In this document: in pieces, positions 18,234 to 25,673 of the stretch
How positions within the stretch are numbered: position 1 is the first letter of the stretch
How the letters are laid out: every line of letters begins with the position of its first letter
Source of the DNA: Weissella confusa
GTDB taxonomy: Bacteria > Bacillota > Bacilli > Lactobacillales > Lactobacillaceae
Reading direction: 5' to 3'
Length of the DNA: 64,000 nt
Assembly: GCA_001436895.1 (NCBI GenBank)
Contig: JQAY01000007.1
Span: forward strand, 89,569-153,568
Position numbers and translations under genes: made by a program
Notes under the pieces: model-generated
Told to the model about the DNA's origin: nothing
What the model saw: only the letters and a program-made list of their open reading frames with translations
The model's database searches: none

Positions 18234-18923
18234 ATGTATAAGCACCTAATTTTCGACTTGGATGACACATTGCTAGATTTCCGAAAGGGCGAGCAAGTGG
18301 GATTGATGAACATTTTTCGAGATCATGGTCTAGAAAACCAAGTTGATGAAGCCTTCGCAACCTACCAAACCATTAACCGTGGACTTTGGGCTGCCTATGA
18401 GCGTGGTGAAATCAATAAGGATCAAATTCATAACACGCGCTTCGGTAAGTTGTTTGAGTCGTTCGACCGTGCCGTGGATGGTATTGCGCTTGAGAAAGAA
18501 TATCGTCAGTATCTGAATCAAAACTATTTTGTGCTGGATGGTGCGGAAGATTTGTTGAAGAATCTCGTTAACCAAGGGTACAAATTAATTGCTGGTACGA
18601 ATGGTGAGCAACGCACACAAGAATTACGTCTAGAACATACCGGCTTTGGGCGCTATTTTGATGATGTCTTCATTTCTGATGCAATCGGTCACGCAAAGCC
18701 ATCAACTGAATTTTTCGATGCGATTTTTGGTCACCGGCAAGATATGGACCGCGAAGAGTCAATCATGATTGGCGATGGTTTGGCTTCGGACATCCAAGGT
18801 GGTAATCGTTACAATTTGGACACGCTTTGGGTAAATCTTCATCAACAAGTAAATGAAACGCCATATCAAGCAACTTATGAAGTAAATGAGTTGCCAACAA
18901 TTATGCAAATTGTGAGCAAATAA
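18234..18923 (+). CDS. HAD-family hydrolase, YjjG/YfnB type
   Basis: A 229-residue haloacid dehalogenase-type phosphatase. Motif I is FDLDDTLLDF with both catalytic Asp residues. Motif II is the IAGTNGE region, and motif III/IV includes GHAKPS and MIGDGLASDIQGG. The helical cap between motifs I and II fits the YjjG subfamily, whose known members dephosphorylate (non-canonical) pyrimidine nucleotides. The exact substrate is not readable. It is a single gene with its own extended -10 promoter. Confidence 0.85.
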   Translation: MYKHLIFDLDDTLLDFRKGEQVGLMNIFRDHGLENQVDEAFATYQTINRGLWAAYERGEINKDQIHNTRFGKLFESFDRAVDGIALEKEYRQYLNQNYFVLDGAEDLLKNLVNQGYKLIAGTNGEQRTQELRLEHTGFGRYFDDVFISDAIGHAKPSTEFFDAIFGHRQDMDREESIMIGDGLASDIQGGNRYNLDTLWVNLHQQVNETPYQATYEVNELPTIMQIVSK

Positions 18924-19036
18924 TTAAATACGAACAACAACGACAAAAAATAAGCTGATGCTTTTCTTTTTTGTCGCATATGGAAGTCAAATGTCAGCGG
19001 TACACTTAAGTAAAATAAGGGTAGGGGGATATCGTT

Positions 19037-19573
19037 ATGTCAAAGACAAATGCAGTTGTTATTTATGCATCAAAATATGGAACGACCGAAGCATATGCCA
19101 AGGATTTTGCGACGGCGTTGGATTTACCGGTGTGCGACTATCATAAATGTCCAGCACTGGCCGCTGAGCCGGGGATTGAAAAGGTTTATGTGTTTGCACC
19201 AATTTACCGACGCACGGTGGCAGGCTTGCCAGAAATTGCGCATGTCTTCGATCCAGATATTGTTGAACGGGTCTTCGTTGTGGGGATGACAGATCCGGAA
19301 GATAAGGAAACAATCCAATTCTTGGAAGACCAAGTCCACGATTACATGCCACGTGCGAGTGTTTCGCTGCTAGGTGGTAAGATCAATATCGATAAGGTCT
19401 CAACATCGGATAAAATGTTGCTCAAGGTGATGTACGCTTTTGAAAAGCGTAAGGCCATGGGTGAGCGTACACCAACGGAACAACGATTAGTAGAAATGGT
19501 TGAATCACGTCAAACTGATATGACCGACATGACGCCAATCGAACATTTGTTGGAAAACTTACAGAAGAACTAA
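19037..19573 (+). CDS. Flavodoxin-domain protein (HemG-like fold)
   Basis: A 178-residue cytoplasmic protein with an N-terminal flavodoxin-type FMN loop, YASKYGTTEAYAKDFA, and a second segment, VFAPIYRRTVAGLP, at the expected place of the second FMN loop. This resembles the flavodoxin_5/HemG group, which includes protoporphyrinogen oxidases. No haem synthesis genes are near, and lactic acid bacteria generally lack the pathway, so I keep the function general: electron transfer or quinone reduction. An AGGGGG box precedes the ATG, and TACACTTAAG at 19001-19010 may be the -10 region. Confidence 0.75.
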   Translation: MSKTNAVVIYASKYGTTEAYAKDFATALDLPVCDYHKCPALAAEPGIEKVYVFAPIYRRTVAGLPEIAHVFDPDIVERVFVVGMTDPEDKETIQFLEDQVHDYMPRASVSLLGGKINIDKVSTSDKMLLKVMYAFEKRKAMGERTPTEQRLVEMVESRQTDMTDMTPIEHLLENLQKN

Positions 19574-19621
19574 AAAAACGTCTTTGGGAACTCATTCTAG
19601 CGAATTCCAAAGGCGTTTTAA
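19574..19621 (+). terminator. Terminator of the flavodoxin gene
   Basis: AAAACGTCTTTGGGAA pairs imperfectly with TTCCAAAGGCGTTTTA. It also has a T-run on the minus strand and can serve the convergent Ser-rich gene. Confidence 0.75.
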
Positions 19622-19633
19622 ATTTATACAAGT

Positions 19634-20416
19634 TTAACCACCGGCATAAGCTTGCCAATGATAGCCGGGATCAAGAGGTTCACCGGGTTGCTTAATGTGA
19701 CTGTGCCCACGTCTTGTTGACCAATCATAACCATCTTCGATTTCCCAATGGCTTCCTGTTTGCACACCACCACCATTGTTTCCTGTAGATGGCGATTGAA
19801 CAGAAGTTGTAACGGTCGCATTTTGTGCGGCTTGTTGCTGACTTTGAGCAACGGCTTGACTCTCAGAAATAGATTGGCTCTCAACAATAGATTGACTGTA
19901 AGCAACTGAAGCGGAAATAGAAGCAGCCTCTGATTCCGAAGCAGCAATAGAGGCAGACTGACTAGCGGCATAGCGAGACGAACTCTCCGCTGCTTCCTGT
20001 TTTGAAGAACTTTCGGCAGATTCCGAAGCGACAACAGCTAATTTGACTTTAGCGGGTGAAATTTTGGTTACCAGATAAATGACTTTTAGTTTGCCTTGTT
20101 TATCTAGTTTGAATTTTTCAGTTGATACTTTTGCCGAGTTCACATGAAGCGAAGCGATCGAAGGCAATAGATTAGTTTTTGAGTCGGTTACTTTGATAGC
20201 GGCTTTTTTAAAGGTCGGATTTTTCTTCAGCGTTTTTTTGATTTGTTTAACGTTTTTGTTTTTAAGATGTAGCTTTTTAAACTTTTTCTCATACTGTTGT
20301 GTGTTGGTATGCGTACTTGAATTATTAGCTGATAACGGCGAAGATACCACTGAACCGATTCCTAAAATGATGCTTAATAGCATTAAGCTCCAAAATTTAG
20401 TTAGACGTTTATACAT
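19634..20416 (-). CDS. Secreted Ser/Ala/Glu-rich protein, unrecognised
   Basis: A 260-residue predicted exported protein. Residues 1 to about 33 form a signal peptide (MYKRLTKFWSLMLLSIILG..., possible cleavage near PLSA-NN). A Lys-rich domain (about 40-125) follows, then a Ser/Ala/Glu/Gln-rich low-complexity region (about 125-195). A Trp/His/Gly-rich C-terminal piece (about 200-260) contains HWEIEDGYDW and ends YHWQAYAGG. There is no LPXTG motif and no C-terminal membrane helix. I do not recognise the family. The start at 20416 is chosen because GAGGAG lies seven bases upstream; the frame opens five codons earlier. It stands alone between convergent and co-directional neighbours, and base use looks more AT-rich. 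Confidence 0.7.
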   Translation of the reverse strand: MYKRLTKFWSLMLLSIILGIGSVVSSPLSANNSSTHTNTQQYEKKFKKLHLKNKNVKQIKKTLKKNPTFKKAAIKVTDSKTNLLPSIASLHVNSAKVSTEKFKLDKQGKLKVIYLVTKISPAKVKLAVVASESAESSSKQEAAESSSRYAASQSASIAASESEAASISASVAYSQSIVESQSISESQAVAQSQQQAAQNATVTTSVQSPSTGNNGGGVQTGSHWEIEDGYDWSTRRGHSHIKQPGEPLDPGYHWQAYAGG

Positions 20417-20500
20417 AAACCTACTCCTCAAGCTTTTTTCGTCAATCCTGTCTGGACGTTATTAACCATTACAAAAGGCATTTAAGTCAGTAAATTAATT

Positions 20501-20530
20501 ATTATAAATGTATATTATCATGGAATTCAA
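20501..20530 (-). promoter_or_regulatory. Promoter of the Ser-rich secreted protein gene
   Basis: On the minus strand TTGAAT (20530-20525), an 18-base spacer and TATAAT (20506-20501). The stretch 20531-20645 shows nothing else I can support. Confidence 0.6.
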
Positions 20531-20646
20531 AAGCACAAACCAATACATTTTTCATTTATCGTTGAAATAGTTCTCAGAAAAAAGGGGCATCTTTTCGAAG
20601 GCTGATACATAGTGTCTTGAAGTACATTTTATTAACTGAACACATG

Positions 20647-20680
20647 AAAAAAGTTCCCAACCACAAGGCTGGGAACTTTT
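20647..20680 (-). terminator. Terminator of rpoY-rnjA
   Basis: An 11-bp stem, AAAAGTTCCCA with TGGGAACTTTT, ends in TTTTTT on the minus strand. Confidence 0.88.
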
Positions 20681-20713
20681 AGTTTCTTTAGCAGTATTTC
20701 TACTAGTAAGATG

Positions 20714-22393
20714 TTAAATCAAAATAAACATTGGCAAGATAAGTGGGCGGCGCTTCGTCTTGTCATACAAGAAGCGTTGTAGTTGAGATACAACTGCGTT
20801 ACGAATGCTGTGCTCACTTGCATTTGGTTCGCGCATTGCTGTCAAGATAGCGTGGAAAATTTCCTTGCGACCTTCGTTGATCAACTCTTCAGATTCACGC
20901 ATGTAAATAAATCCACGTGACAAGATATCAGGACCAGCCGTGATTTCTTGATTCTTCAAATCGATGGTAGCAACAACGACAACCAAACCATCTTGTGACA
21001 ACATTTGACGGTCACGCAACACTGCGGAACCGACATCCCCAATTCCGTTACCGTCAACATAAGTATCTTCGGCAGGGAAGTGGTCAGCCAAACGAGCTGA
21101 ATCAGCCGTCAAAGCAAGAACATCACCGTTATCAAGCACGAATGTGTTGTCCTTAGGAACACCAACATCGTGAGCCAAACCTTCGTGCACCTTCAACATA
21201 CGGTATTCACCGTGGACAGGCATGAAGTACTTTGGCTTGATCAATGACAACATCAACTTTTGCTCTTCTTGGCCACCGTGACCAGAAGTGTGGATGTTGT
21301 TCACCTTACCGTAGATAACGTTAGCACCAGCTTCTTCAAGTTCGTTAATCACGCGGTTAACAGATTGTGTGTTACCAGGAATTGGTGAACTTGAGAAGAT
21401 AACTGTGTCATCAGGTTGGATTGAAATTTGCTTGTGCGTACCATTGGCGATACGGGCAAGAGCGGCCATCGGTTCACCTTGAGAACCCGTTGACAAAATC
21501 AACACTTCGTTAGGTGGGAGGCGGTTGATTTCGTGTGCATCAACTAACATCTCCTTTGGAATGTTCAAGTAGCCAAGTGCCAAACCGTTGGTAACGGCAC
21601 TTTCCATTGAACGACCGAAGACAGCAATCTTACGACCGTGGGCCAGGGCAGCTTCAGTTGCCATTTGCACACGTGACATGTTTGAGGCGAACGTGGCGAA
21701 AATAATGCGACCATCAATTTCATCAAACAACTTATCAATCGTCTTACCAACCCAACGCTCTGACTTTGAAAATTCATCTCGTTCAGCGTTTGTTGAGTCA
21801 GACATCAATAGCAAAACACCTTCAGAACCGATGCGTGCCATCTTTTGTAGGTTAGGTGGCTGCTTAGTCGTTGGTGTCAGGTCGAACTTAAAGTCACCTG
21901 TTTCGACGATTGTACCTGAAGGGGTGTGAACAGCCACACCAAACGTATCAGGGATTGAGTGAGTTGTGCGGAAGAACTCAACACTCATGTTGTCAAACTT
22001 AAGAACAGTATCTTCATCGATTTCGTGAAGTTCGGTACTGTTTAACAAGCCGTGTTCATCCAACTTGTTCTTAATCAATGCCAAGGCGAGAGGTCCGCCA
22101 TATACAGGAACGTTAACTGCGTTCAAGAAGAAGTGGATAGCACCAATGTGGTCTTCGTGACCGTGGGTGATAACCAAAGCCTTAATCTTGTCGCGGTTTT
22201 CCTTTAGGTAGGTATAGTCAGGAATAACATAGTCAATTCCTAGCAATTCGTCTTCAGGGAACTTAACACCAGCATCAACAACGATGATTTCATCACCATA
22301 TTGAATACCGTACGTGTTCTTACCAATCTCCCCAAGTCCACCCAATGCGTATACGGCTGTCTCGTCTGGACGTACATCCAGATTCATTACCAT
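20714..22393 (-). CDS. rnjA: Ribonuclease J1
   Basis: A 559-residue metallo-beta-lactamase/beta-CASP ribonuclease with 5'-3' exo- and endonuclease activity, central to mRNA turnover and rRNA maturation in Firmicutes. The zinc-binding THGHEDHIG motif is near residue 77. The beta-CASP region contains LSTGSQGEPMAAL and the conserved HTSGHGG and PVHGEYRML segments. Length matches RNase J1. The start ATG follows a GGAG box, and the gene begins three bases after the rpoY stop, the conserved rpoY-rnjA pair. A C-terminal hydrophobic PLILPMFILI tail is seen. Confidence 0.95.
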   Translation of the reverse strand: MVMNLDVRPDETAVYALGGLGEIGKNTYGIQYGDEIIVVDAGVKFPEDELLGIDYVIPDYTYLKENRDKIKALVITHGHEDHIGAIHFFLNAVNVPVYGGPLALALIKNKLDEHGLLNSTELHEIDEDTVLKFDNMSVEFFRTTHSIPDTFGVAVHTPSGTIVETGDFKFDLTPTTKQPPNLQKMARIGSEGVLLLMSDSTNAERDEFSKSERWVGKTIDKLFDEIDGRIIFATFASNMSRVQMATEAALAHGRKIAVFGRSMESAVTNGLALGYLNIPKEMLVDAHEINRLPPNEVLILSTGSQGEPMAALARIANGTHKQISIQPDDTVIFSSSPIPGNTQSVNRVINELEEAGANVIYGKVNNIHTSGHGGQEEQKLMLSLIKPKYFMPVHGEYRMLKVHEGLAHDVGVPKDNTFVLDNGDVLALTADSARLADHFPAEDTYVDGNGIGDVGSAVLRDRQMLSQDGLVVVVATIDLKNQEITAGPDILSRGFIYMRESEELINEGRKEIFHAILTAMREPNASEHSIRNAVVSQLQRFLYDKTKRRPLILPMFILI

Positions 22394-22396
22394 AGA

Positions 22397-22609
22397 TTAG
22401 AACTCCGTCAACTTAAAGTTTGGGCTTTGTTGCTCGTAAGCCAAAGCCTTTTCTGACAATTGCTCAATCAACTCAACGTTGTAGTCCGTGTTTGTTTCAA
22501 CAGCCAAACGAGCAGCTGGTTGATCAACAGCGTCAATGTAAAGTGATTGCGTGTTTTCACGCTTTGGGTTTTGCTTCATAGTAGGTTGGTAGTAAACCTT
22601 AAAAATCAT
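22397..22609 (-). CDS. rpoY: RNA polymerase epsilon subunit
   Basis: A 70-residue protein of the DUF1447/RpoY family, a small RNA polymerase subunit found in Firmicutes. The start MIFKVYYQ and the central ENTQSLYIDA segment fit the family, and the gene sits directly before rnjA as in Bacillus (ykzG-rnjA). A GGAGATT ribosome binding site precedes the ATG on the minus strand. The role in the polymerase is structural, near the beta' jaw, as known for the family. Confidence 0.92.
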   Translation of the reverse strand: MIFKVYYQPTMKQNPKRENTQSLYIDAVDQPAARLAVETNTDYNVELIEQLSEKALAYEQQSPNFKLTEF

Positions 22610-22793
22610 AATCGGTTAATCTCCTTTTTAATTACTGTCTTGTACCGAACAATCTTATATGTAAGTTTATCAGAAATGCGGATTAAATACCATATTCACA
22701 CCGGATGTATGAGATATGACGTCGATAAGCAACCAGTCGTTTTTTTGGCGTATTTCGGTTACACTTAAGTTAATGAAACGGAGGTTTGCAGTG

Positions 22794-23387
22794 ATGACAA
22801 AAAGCATCTGGCAACGATTAAAAGACAATGTGCGTGGTGTTAAAGGAAAATTCAAACGCGCATATGTGCCAACAACGACGCCTGAAGAAGTTGCTTTGGC
22901 CAACAGTTTGAAAGCCACGCTACCAGCCGATTTGGCAACGTATATTTACGTTGGCGGGCTATGGGACGTTAATTTGAATCGCGGTATCGCTGGTTATGTA
23001 ACATTGGCTGTTGATGAACCAGCTGAACAGGTTGCCACCTTAACAACGGGCATCTCATCTGCATACGAAGCAGAACTCCAAGCGATGATTGCTGGTTTGT
23101 CAGCAGTTGAATTGACTAAGCGTCAAGCTGGTCATTTTGTGCTGGTGACATCATTAGAAGATTTCGTGCGCAACTACAATGATTTTTCATTAGCCGCGCA
23201 ATATACGGATTTGCCTGAACGTGCAACGTCAACGGATCGTCTTTACCATGACTTTGTTCTATTATCGGCGACATTCCGTTCATTGCGAGTGACATCGCCA
23301 GCTGAAAAGGATAGTAAGCAAAGCGAGTTTATTGCACACAAACTTTCACGCATCATTACGGCCTACCGTGACTCACGAGGTAAGTAA
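22794..23387 (+). CDS. Conserved hypothetical protein, possible RNase H-like fold
   Basis: A 197-residue protein that I do not recognise with confidence. The N-terminal 35 residues are very basic. The rest has alternating strands and helices, including a GIAGYVTLAVDEP strand pair and AYEAELQAMIAGLSAVEL, which recalls the helix carrying the catalytic Glu in RNase H-like proteins. The other acidic catalytic residues are not evident, so activity is doubtful. The ATG at 22794 has CGGAGG upstream; the frame opens earlier at 22716 without one. A TACACTTAAG box (22760-22769) probably contains the -10. The next gene starts one base after the stop. Confidence 0.6.
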   Translation: MTKSIWQRLKDNVRGVKGKFKRAYVPTTTPEEVALANSLKATLPADLATYIYVGGLWDVNLNRGIAGYVTLAVDEPAEQVATLTTGISSAYEAELQAMIAGLSAVELTKRQAGHFVLVTSLEDFVRNYNDFSLAAQYTDLPERATSTDRLYHDFVLLSATFRSLRVTSPAEKDSKQSEFIAHKLSRIITAYRDSRGK

Positions 23388-23388
23388 G

Positions 23389-23871
23389 ATGTTGTTTGTA
23401 TGGATTGGACTGATTGTTTTGCTCGGTGTCATTGCAGTCACGATTTATCGTCGTTACGGGCGCCGGTTAACGGAACGCCAAATTATCGCCTCGCAACAAG
23501 TTGTGAATGCCGCGATGGCGGTTGCTTTGAAGGATTTATCGAATGAGCTATTGATTTTCCCTATGAACCGCCCAACTTCGACGTTGGTTGCTAACATTTG
23601 GGGGCACGAAGTCATGGCGTTTGAATTTGAAATTCCATATAAGGAGCGACAAGAAGTCGTGGTTGTGCGACAAGCGTTAAATAATGCATTGCGTGCTTAT
23701 ACGGAAGATCAAAATTTAGTGAGCGCCTCTGATACGGATATGGCATTGGTTGTAACGGATGTCTGGTACGACAACCGCAAGCCGATGCTTCACGTTGACG
23801 TGGCCCACGTTATTAATGATGAAACGGCTGCTTACTTACGCGATTTGCGTAAATTGAACCAACCGGTTTAA
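23389..23871 (+). CDS. Membrane-anchored hypothetical protein
   Basis: A 160-residue protein with one N-terminal transmembrane helix (about residues 2-19) followed by a basic stretch (RRYGRRLTER), so the remaining 135 residues should be cytoplasmic. The soluble part has mixed alpha/beta character. I do not recognise the family. It starts one base after the preceding unknown gene and is probably co-transcribed and translationally coupled with it, so the two may work together at the membrane. Confidence 0.6.
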   Translation: MLFVWIGLIVLLGVIAVTIYRRYGRRLTERQIIASQQVVNAAMAVALKDLSNELLIFPMNRPTSTLVANIWGHEVMAFEFEIPYKERQEVVVVRQALNNALRAYTEDQNLVSASDTDMALVVTDVWYDNRKPMLHVDVAHVINDETAAYLRDLRKLNQPV

Positions 23872-23874
23872 GTT

Positions 23875-23883
23875 TGGTATACT
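23875..23883 (+). promoter_or_regulatory. Extended -10 promoter of def
   Basis: TGGTATACT, 34 bases before the def start; it begins four bases after the stop of the preceding gene. Confidence 0.6.
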
Positions 23884-23917
23884 TGTTATTAAGAAACAAA
23901 ATGGTAGGAGAAGAGCT

Positions 23918-24505
23918 ATGTATTTGATGAAGGATATCGTGCGCGATGGCGATCCCGTTTTGCGCCAACAAGCCGCAAAGGTGACGTTCCCACTTTCTGA
24001 TGAAGTGAAGGAAGCCACAAAGAACATGATGGAATACCTAATCATCAGTCAAGATGAAGAAGAAAACGAAAAGTACGGTCTTCGTCCTGGTGTTGGATTG
24101 GCTGCGCCACAAGTTGGTATTTCACAACAATTTTCTTCAATTTTGATTCCTGATGAAGATGTTGATGACTCAGATATTGACGAAGACGCTGAGCCAACGT
24201 ACTTCTTTAAGGGAACAATCTACAACCCAGTTATTACACGTCAATCAGTTAAGCAAACAGCCTTGTCAATGGGTGAAGGTTGCTTGTCAGTTGACGAAGA
24301 TGTACCTGGTTACGTTGAGCGTTCATACCGTATTACAGTTAAGTATCAAGACAAAAACGGTGACTTCCAAGAATTGAAGTTGGAAGGCTACCCAGCCATC
24401 GTTTTCCAACACGAAATTGACCACTTGCACGGTACGCTATACTACGATCACATCAGCAAGACGACGCCATGGTCAGAATCTGACGGCACACGTTACATTG
24501 GGTAA
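23918..24505 (+). CDS. def: Peptide deformylase
   Basis: A 195-residue metalloenzyme that removes the formyl group from new N-terminal methionines. The three family motifs are present: GVGLAAPQVG (motif 1), EGCLSV with the metal-binding Cys (motif 2) and HEIDH with both His ligands (motif 3). The acidic insertion before motif 2 and the length fit Gram-positive type II deformylases. An AGGAGAAGAG box precedes the ATG. Confidence 0.96.
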   Translation: MYLMKDIVRDGDPVLRQQAAKVTFPLSDEVKEATKNMMEYLIISQDEEENEKYGLRPGVGLAAPQVGISQQFSSILIPDEDVDDSDIDEDAEPTYFFKGTIYNPVITRQSVKQTALSMGEGCLSVDEDVPGYVERSYRITVKYQDKNGDFQELKLEGYPAIVFQHEIDHLHGTLYYDHISKTTPWSESDGTRYIG

Positions 24506-24510
24506 TCCGG

Positions 24511-24798
24511 ATGGTCAGTGGCGATAAAAATTTTAACTATCCCATGCTGGATGGTTGGTCAACAGATGACATCATCAAGGTAAGCGCATTGTACTCAGCT
24601 GTTTCTGCAGCGTACGAAGGTGGCGTGGATCGTGAGTCACTTTTAACGGCCTACAAGGACTTCAAAACTGTTGTGCCAAGTAAGGCTGAAGAAAAGCAAC
24701 TTGATCGTGAGTTCGGGGTAGAATCAGATTACAGTATCTACCGTACGATTCAGGCAGCCCAACAAGCGTCTACTAAGCGCCTTAAAATGGAGGGCTAG
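24511..24798 (+). CDS. UPF0223 family protein
   Basis: A 95-residue protein with the pattern of the UPF0223 (YktA) family, including NFNYPMLDGWSTDDI at the N-terminus and a helical rest with YKDFKTVVPSKAEEKQLDREF. Function is unknown. In Bacillus the related yktA gene lies near an inositol-monophosphatase gene (yktC), and the same linkage is seen here three bases downstream. The ribosome binding site is weak, so coupling to def translation is likely. Confidence 0.85.
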   Translation: MVSGDKNFNYPMLDGWSTDDIIKVSALYSAVSAAYEGGVDRESLLTAYKDFKTVVPSKAEEKQLDREFGVESDYSIYRTIQAAQQASTKRLKMEG

Positions 24799-24801
24799 CA
24801 G

Positions 24802-25584
24802 TTGAATGAGACACAATTAAAGAAACTGGATACAACTGTTCTTGGTTGGCTGGATACCGTCCACGATAACGTTTTGAAGCGTGTCTCTCAACGGATGCAG
24901 GTCGAAACAAAACAAGGACATCGCGATTTAGTGACGAACGTTGACCGAGAAACTGAACAATTCTATGTGGATGCCATTCGTCGGTTTGATCCACATGCCA
25001 AGATTCTTGGTGAAGAAGGGTTTGGGGATGCGGTTAACAGTTTGGACGGTCGTGTTTGGTTTGTAGATCCAATTGATGGCACAATGAACTTCGTGAAGCA
25101 ACACGCTGAATTCGCAACCATGTTGGCTGTCTATGAAGATGGCAAGCCGGTGATGGCGTGGATTATGGACGTTGTCAATCACGATATTGTACACGGTGGC
25201 CCTGAATACGGGGTTTACCATAATGATGAACAACTAAGCACACCAACGAATACATCGTTGGCGGACGGTCTCGTGATTTTGTCAGGAGCACGACTATTAT
25301 ATGAACAATACGGTTTCCCTGAAATTGCCAAGCAAGCAATCGGGTACCGTGTTTATGGTTCTGCAGGTATTTCATACTTACATGTTTTGACTGGTCGAGC
25401 AGTTGCTTACGCCAGTGTTATGAAGCCTTGGGACTACGCTGCTGGGACATTGCTTGGTGAAGCATTAGGGTTTAAAGTCGGAAAAATTGACGACCAACCT
25501 GTGAATATGTTATTATCAGGAGCAGTTCTAGTGGCAACACAACAAGCATATAACGATATCATGTCAATTGAACGTGACCTATAA
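24802..25584 (+). CDS. Inositol monophosphatase family protein
   Basis: A 260-residue Mg2+-dependent, Li+-sensitive-type phosphatase of the SuhB/IMPase family. Metal-binding motifs seen: GEEGFGD, the DPIDGTMNFV core and the C-terminal WDYAAGTLL. The substrate may be inositol phosphate, PAP or another sugar phosphate. The start is a TTG at 24802 with GGAGGG seven bases upstream; an ATG four bases later is out of frame. It follows the UPF0223 gene closely and shares its transcript. Confidence 0.9.
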   Translation: MNETQLKKLDTTVLGWLDTVHDNVLKRVSQRMQVETKQGHRDLVTNVDRETEQFYVDAIRRFDPHAKILGEEGFGDAVNSLDGRVWFVDPIDGTMNFVKQHAEFATMLAVYEDGKPVMAWIMDVVNHDIVHGGPEYGVYHNDEQLSTPTNTSLADGLVILSGARLLYEQYGFPEIAKQAIGYRVYGSAGISYLHVLTGRAVAYASVMKPWDYAAGTLLGEALGFKVGKIDDQPVNMLLSGAVLVATQQAYNDIMSIERDL

Positions 25585-25586
25585 GC

Positions 25587-25616
25587 CGGGCCGCGTGTTC
25601 AGCGGCTCGTATTTGT
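25587..25616 (+). terminator. Possible terminator of the def-IMPase unit
   Basis: CGGGCCGC (25587-25594) pairs with GCGGCTCG (25602-25609), followed by TATTTGTT. The stem is strong and the T-tract weak. Confidence 0.5.
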
Positions 25617-25673
25617 TAGTTGTTACACCGATTAGAGTAATAAAAGTGACGTATAGTCAAGGAGAATAGGATT

